Assembly: GCA_031367195.1 (NCBI GenBank)
Contig: JANLPL010000040.1
Span: 1 to 16,433 of the forward strand
Source of the DNA: Roseiarcus sp031367195
Lineage (GTDB): Bacteria; Pseudomonadota; Alphaproteobacteria; Rhizobiales; Beijerinckiaceae
Reading direction: 5' to 3'
DNA length: 16,433 nucleotides
In this document: in pieces, positions 12,943-16,433 of the stretch
Layout: each line of letters opens with the position of its first letter
How positions within the stretch are numbered: the stretch's first letter is position 1
Position numbers and translations under genes: made by a program
The notes under the pieces: model-generated
Seen by the model: only the letters and a program-made list of their open reading frames with translations
Databases searched by the model: none
Told to the model about the DNA's origin: nothing

Positions 12943-14787
12943 ATGACCAAGACCCCGCATATCGCCTCCGGCGCCGTACGACCGCGAAAGCGGTTCGTGC
13001 GCCGACCCAGTCGCTCAGAAGGATCCGCTTCGGGACGGTCTTCGCCGGAAGGGCCTTATGAGAAGCGCATGGACGAAGAAGCCGGCAGCCTTTCGGCCCC
13101 CGATCATGACCGCTTTTTCGATATGATTCTCACCTTTCAGGACACCTGCCAGGCGATCTTCGACTTGACGAACGGCCTGCGCGAGTTGCGGATGATTACT
13201 GACCTCGTTCGAAGCCACTTCATCGGACGGGTCGTCACTAGTTCGTCGTTAGCGGCCGGCTCCAGTTTGACCTACGGAACCGCGATGCGCACGATTGACG
13301 AAATGGTCAAACGCGGCTTCATCGTCAAACGGCCAAAAACTGAAACGGATCGATCGTTTTCGCTCCACCCGTCGCGCGACCTTCTGGCGCGATGGCAGAC
13401 ATTCGCAAGGATGACCGAGTACCTCATCCGGCCACAGTTCTCGCCCAATTCCGGCGGCCCGAAGCCGGCAAGAAAGCTTGTCCTCAAACCTGACCCGACC
13501 GTTGTTCCGCCGCTTCCGGTTCTCGAAACGAAATTGCAACTCAGACGCGCCCTGCGCGTCCTTGTTCACGCCGACCTGACCTTTGCGGCGATGAACGCGC
13601 TGCGCAAACATTTCGAAGTGGTTCTGGGCGTGCCGATCGCCAGCCGCGCCCTGGCGATCGATCGCCTGCGCGCGGAAATCATCGCCAACAGCGAGAGAGC
13701 CGTCTCCAACTATGACATTGTCGCCTGCGATTTGCCGTGGTTCGGCGAAATGGCGCAAAATGAGCGGTTCTTAGCGCTTGACGACGTTGTGGCCGGCGCC
13801 CGGATCGATGCCGGCGACATCTATCCGGACGCGCTCGCCAGCTCCCGTTATAAAGGGCGCCAGTACGGTATTCCGATCATGACGACGGCGGAAATGCTGG
13901 TCTATCGCACGGACATTCTTTCGCAAGCGGGTATTGAACCGCCACGGACCACGCAGGCGACGATCGATGCCGCGCGGCGCTTGCACAATCCCGCTCAAGG
14001 CGTCAACGGCATCGCCTGGAATGGCGGACGCGGCACGCCGCTGGGGCACACGTTCATTATGATCATGAGCGCATTCGGCCGGCCGGTGCTCAATCTCAAG
14101 CGGACCGCCGACGGGTGGGACGCCGAGAACATCTCCGGCGATCAGATGCGGCCGGCGTTCCTTTCGCCCGAGGCGCGCGATACGGCGCAATATCTTGTCG
14201 ATCTCAAGGCCTTCTCGCCACCGAACGTGCTGCAAATGGCGTGGTACGATCGCGCCCTTTCCTACGCGCAAGGCCACGCCGCGATGGCCTATTCGCATAC
14301 TCTTCTCGCCCCGCTGTTCGAAGGCGATGCACACTCGCCGGCATACCGCAAGACCGGCTATCTGCCCCATCCGGCGGGCCCCAATGGCAGGCCGATCGTG
14401 CCCATGGGCGGCTACGCCCTGTCGATTCCCGCCAATATCGCGCCCGAACGCATCGCGCCCGTTTGGTCGGCCCTGCAAATTCTCACGTCCGCCGAGGCCT
14501 CAAAGCTCTATCTCGCCAACGGCAGTCTCGCCAGCCCACGCATTAGCCTCAGCACGGATCCCGAGATTCGATCCCTGTCTCCCGTTATTGACGTTGTGGG
14601 TTCATTCAACGAGCAGCGCATCTTCCGTATGTGGCCGCGCCCGCCCGCGCCCAACATCGCGGAAGTGATTGAGATCGCAGGTGAGGAGATTCACGATCTG
14701 CTTTCCGGGAACAAGAATGTCGATAGAGCGCTGAGCGACGCGCAAAACCGAGCGGACCGCTCAATGCGCGCGCGAGGTATCTACTGA
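12943..14787 (+). CDS. Winged-helix / family-1 solute-binding-protein fusion, putative one-component sugar-responsive regulator
   Basis: The 614-residue product joins two parts that usually live in different compartments. Residues 80-165 read like a MarR-type winged helix: LRELRMITDLVRSHF, then SSSLAAGSSLTYGTAMRTIDEMVKRGFIVKRP, RSFSLHPS. From about 200 to the end it resembles a family-1 extracellular solute-binding protein: LRRALRVLVHADLTFAAMNAL, YDIVACDLPWFGEMAQNERFLALDD, YKGRQYGIPIMTTAEMLVYRTDIL, WYDRALSYAQGHAAMAYSHT, and MGGYALSIPANI. There is no signal peptide; the first 45 residues are Arg/Ser/Pro-rich. ATG 12943 has no ribosome site, and Met43 (ATG 13069, after GAGAAGCGC) is a plausible true start. 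I infer a cytoplasmic DNA-binding protein that senses a sugar with its binding-protein domain, controlling the flanking genes. No permease or ATPase of the matching (MalFGK) type is nearby, which argues against a transport role. Confidence 0.78.
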   Translation: MTKTPHIASGAVRPRKRFVRRPSRSEGSASGRSSPEGPYEKRMDEEAGSLSAPDHDRFFDMILTFQDTCQAIFDLTNGLRELRMITDLVRSHFIGRVVTSSSLAAGSSLTYGTAMRTIDEMVKRGFIVKRPKTETDRSFSLHPSRDLLARWQTFARMTEYLIRPQFSPNSGGPKPARKLVLKPDPTVVPPLPVLETKLQLRRALRVLVHADLTFAAMNALRKHFEVVLGVPIASRALAIDRLRAEIIANSERAVSNYDIVACDLPWFGEMAQNERFLALDDVVAGARIDAGDIYPDALASSRYKGRQYGIPIMTTAEMLVYRTDILSQAGIEPPRTTQATIDAARRLHNPAQGVNGIAWNGGRGTPLGHTFIMIMSAFGRPVLNLKRTADGWDAENISGDQMRPAFLSPEARDTAQYLVDLKAFSPPNVLQMAWYDRALSYAQGHAAMAYSHTLLAPLFEGDAHSPAYRKTGYLPHPAGPNGRPIVPMGGYALSIPANIAPERIAPVWSALQILTSAEASKLYLANGSLASPRISLSTDPEIRSLSPVIDVVGSFNEQRIFRMWPRPPAPNIAEVIEIAGEEIHDLLSGNKNVDRALSDAQNRADRSMRARGIY

Positions 14788-14789
14788 CC

Positions 14790-14802
14790 GGTGCGGCGCA
14801 CC
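14790..14802 (+). terminator. Short hairpin behind the fusion regulator gene
   Basis: GGTGC-GGC-GCACC forms a perfect 5-bp stem three bases after the regulator stop. No T-run follows, so it may be a weak terminator or an mRNA 3' end protector. Confidence 0.3.
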
Positions 14803-14823
14803 CTGGATGAGGCGGCAGATTTC

Positions 14824-14836
14824 ATCCAATTTGGAT
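14824..14836. promoter_or_regulatory. Palindrome ATCCAATTTGGAT (possible operator 1)
   Basis: A perfect 13-base palindrome with 6-base arms and one central base, in the 242-base gap between the fusion regulator and the dehydrogenase. Its reverse complement contains CAAATTG, the same seven-base core as the palindrome at 14978-14992, 155 bases away centre to centre. Confidence 0.4.
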
Positions 14837-14977
14837 AACTCTCCATCTTCCGAACGGCGCGGATTGCTCATAAACGGCTACCGACAGAAGGCCAGACCAC
14901 CGGGCCTCGGCGGCTCCCGGCGGAAACTGCGAGCCGGAACCATAAAAGTGGGGAAACGGGAAGGGCAACGGCCTTAG

Positions 14978-14992
14978 CACGCAAATTGCGTG
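14978..14992. promoter_or_regulatory. Palindrome CACGCAAATTGCGTG (possible operator 2)
   Basis: A perfect 15-base palindrome with 7-base arms around a single central A, ending 37 bases before the dehydrogenase ATG. That position suits a repressor site. The size and symmetry suit a dimeric helix-turn-helix protein; the fusion regulator immediately upstream is the natural candidate. Confidence 0.5.
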
Positions 14993-15029
14993 AGTGAGGA
15001 CTCGCGCCCGCCATAACGGGGTTGCGCCG

Positions 15030-16070
15030 ATGTCTCAGCCGAACCGCATGAAGGCGGTATTTCTTCCAGGCAACAAGAAGGTTGAAATCCGCGCCGTCGA
15101 GGTGCCGGCGCCGGGCCCGGGCGAAGTGCTCATCGCCGTCAAAGCCTCATGCATCTGCCGCAGTGATCTTTCGCTCTATTACGGCAACGCGGTCGTCGGT
15201 GGAGATGCAGCGGGCGCCTGCGTTACCGGGCACGAGCCGGCTGGCCAAGTCGCGCAAGTTGGCGCCGGAGTAAAGAACTTCAAAGCAGGAGACCGCGTCG
15301 CCGTCTATCTCGGCATAGGCTGCGGTGTTTGCGAGTTCTGCCGCCAGGGCAATTATTTCCTGTGCCCGCAATGGACCTGTATCGGTTTTACCGCCGACGG
15401 CGGCAATGCGGAATTCATTGTCGTCCCCGAGCGCAATTGCCTGCGCATTCCGGATTGGATGTCTTACGTCGCCGCGGCGATTTCGACAGACGCGTTCGGC
15501 ACTCTCTACAGCGCCTGCAAGAAACTCGGCGTCTGCGGCGCGACCGTGCTGGGCATCTGGGGCCTCGGCCCGATGGGCGCGGCGGGTGTGCTCGCCGCCA
15601 AGGCGCTTGGCGCGCGCGTTGTGGTATTCGACCCGATTGCTGAGCGGCGGGAATTTGCGAATAGCCTTGGCGCGGATCTAGCGCTTGATCCGACCGCCCA
15701 AGATGTTCAGTCGCGACTCATGATTTTTACCGACAGTGCCGGGCTGACGACCGCCATCGACTGCTCCGGCAATTCCGACGCGCACAATATGGCGCTTGAC
15801 GCGTTACGGCCTGGCGGCAAGGCGGCCTTCATCGGCGAGGCGCGTGAAAGCACGATCAAGCCGAGCGATCAGCTCATTCGCAAGCAGATCACGCTGATGG
15901 GTTCCTGGTATTTCAACATCTGCGAATACGAAGAAATCCTGCGCGTTCTTCATACCCACAAGATCGATCTTGAGCGCCTCGCCACTCACCGCTTCAGCCT
16001 CGATGAAGCCGAGACAGCGTTCCGCATGTTCGACGAGCGCAAAACCGAAAAAGCTGTGTTTGTACTCTGA
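15030..16070 (+). CDS. Zinc-dependent medium-chain dehydrogenase (sorbitol/threonine-dehydrogenase-like)
   Basis: The 346-residue product is a medium-chain alcohol dehydrogenase that would oxidise or reduce a sugar, polyol or keto-sugar with a nicotinamide cofactor. The catalytic zinc ligands are Cys43 (ICRSDL) and His68-Glu69 (GHEP), with Asp154 near the third site. The structural zinc has all four cysteines, Cys98, Cys101, Cys104 and Cys112 (CGVCEFCRQGNYFLC). The Rossmann motif is GLGPMG (178-183), and Asp201 at the end of the following strand (VVVFDP) suggests NAD over NADP. ATG 15030 is the preferred start; the ribosome site is weak (CGGGG), and ATG 15048 just before KAVFLPG is an alternative. 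A palindrome lies just upstream. The next gene follows after 9 bases, so the two form an operon. Substrate unknown. Confidence 0.88.
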   Translation: MSQPNRMKAVFLPGNKKVEIRAVEVPAPGPGEVLIAVKASCICRSDLSLYYGNAVVGGDAAGACVTGHEPAGQVAQVGAGVKNFKAGDRVAVYLGIGCGVCEFCRQGNYFLCPQWTCIGFTADGGNAEFIVVPERNCLRIPDWMSYVAAAISTDAFGTLYSACKKLGVCGATVLGIWGLGPMGAAGVLAAKALGARVVVFDPIAERREFANSLGADLALDPTAQDVQSRLMIFTDSAGLTTAIDCSGNSDAHNMALDALRPGGKAAFIGEARESTIKPSDQLIRKQITLMGSWYFNICEYEEILRVLHTHKIDLERLATHRFSLDEAETAFRMFDERKTEKAVFVL

Positions 16071-16079
16071 GGTTCCATT

Positions 16080-16433
16080 ATGTCTTTCAAATTCAAGTAC
16101 GCTTTCAACACCTGGGCCTACAGCAGTTTTCCCGTCTGGGTTCCCTCCTACACGCTTGAAGACACGATAAAGCGCATCGCGCGGGCTGGATATGAGGGAA
16201 TCGAAATTGGTTGCGCGGCGCCGCATGCGTGGCCGGCCTACCTCAATGCGCAGCGACGTAAAGATTTGCGCGCCCTAATGGCCGACCAGAATCTGCCGGC
16301 GGTGAGCCTTCTGCCCGCGCCGGGCGGCGGCCCCGGCAACAATATCGCCTCACCGATGATCGAAGAGCGAACCGCGACGATCGCTCATTACAAGGAAGTA
16401 GTCGATCTCGCGCACGATTTCGGGGCGACAAAA
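16080..16433 (+). CDS. Sugar isomerase/epimerase, TIM-barrel family, N-terminal part (cut by window end)
   Basis: The first 118 codons are present and the gene runs off the right edge. The product opens YAFNTWAYSSFPVWVPSYTLEDTIKRIARAGYEGIEIGCAAPHAWP, with Glu42 of the G-x-x-GIEIG block in the position of the first metal or catalytic ligand of xylose-isomerase-like TIM barrels. LPAPGGGPGNN and HYKEVVDLAHDFGA follow. It is only distantly similar to the isomerase at 5275-6117 and represents a different subfamily. GAGG precedes ATG 16080, 9 bases after the dehydrogenase stop. The pairing with a dehydrogenase and a GMC oxidase suggests a keto-sugar substrate, for example an epimerase or an eliminating enzyme of the kind used on 3-keto-glycosides; this is inference from context. 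Confidence 0.8.
   Translation, partial: MSFKFKYAFNTWAYSSFPVWVPSYTLEDTIKRIARAGYEGIEIGCAAPHAWPAYLNAQRRKDLRALMADQNLPAVSLLPAPGGGPGNNIASPMIEERTATIAHYKEVVDLAHDFGATK

Noticed and set aside
12620..12943. 107-codon plus-strand frame in the spacer before the fusion regulator
   Set aside because: No ribosome site, no recognisable domain, and codon use unlike the neighbours.

Overview
The window is GC-rich DNA from an alphaproteobacterium, probably a Hyphomicrobiales (Rhizobiales) relative. This is inferred from codon use, the long ROK repressor and the style of the sugar operon; no RNA gene or housekeeping marker confirms it. I found no rRNA, tRNA or CRISPR array.

Region 1 (1-2560) is decayed accessory DNA. 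It holds the C-terminal half of a type III restriction (Res) helicase subunit on the minus strand, with its 5' end missing. Head-on against it is the C-terminal part of an AbiEi-type antitoxin (DUF6088). After that come the first ~30 codons of an AbiEii-like partner and a DUF262/DUF1524 (GmrSD-like) C-terminal remnant with an in-frame stop. Then follow an IS200/IS605-family element with hairpin ends and an IS3-family remnant (orfA plus one terminal repeat). This is the wreck of a defence island.

Region 2 (2563-5223) holds two minus-strand genes: a ROK-family repressor and, downstream of it, a sugar-binding protein of the periplasmic type that has no signal peptide. The 200-bp divergent intergenic region carries a good sigma70-like promoter facing right, with an inverted repeat filling its spacer (probable operator).

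Region 3 (5275-12551) is one long plus-strand catabolic and transport operon: TIM-barrel sugar isomerase/epimerase, secreted sugar-binding protein, double ATPase, RbsC-type permease, small ABM-fold protein, gluconate 2-dehydrogenase subunit-3-like protein, and GMC flavoprotein oxidoreductase. The dehydrogenase subunits have no visible export signal and no cytochrome c partner, so the oxidation is probably cytoplasmic and acts on the imported sugar.

Region 4 (12552-16433) starts with a 391-bp spacer. Next is an unusual 614-residue protein that joins an N-terminal winged-helix DNA-binding region to a complete family-1 solute-binding domain without a signal peptide, probably a one-component sugar-sensing regulator. 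After it come a zinc-dependent sugar/polyol dehydrogenase and the start of a second TIM-barrel isomerase. Two palindromes with the shared core CAAATTG lie between the regulator and the dehydrogenase.

Overall I read the right-hand 14 kb as an uptake and oxidation system for an unidentified sugar, polyol or glycoside, possibly through a keto-sugar intermediate. Two different signal-less 'binding proteins' appear to have been recruited as intracellular sensors next to a classical ROK repressor.
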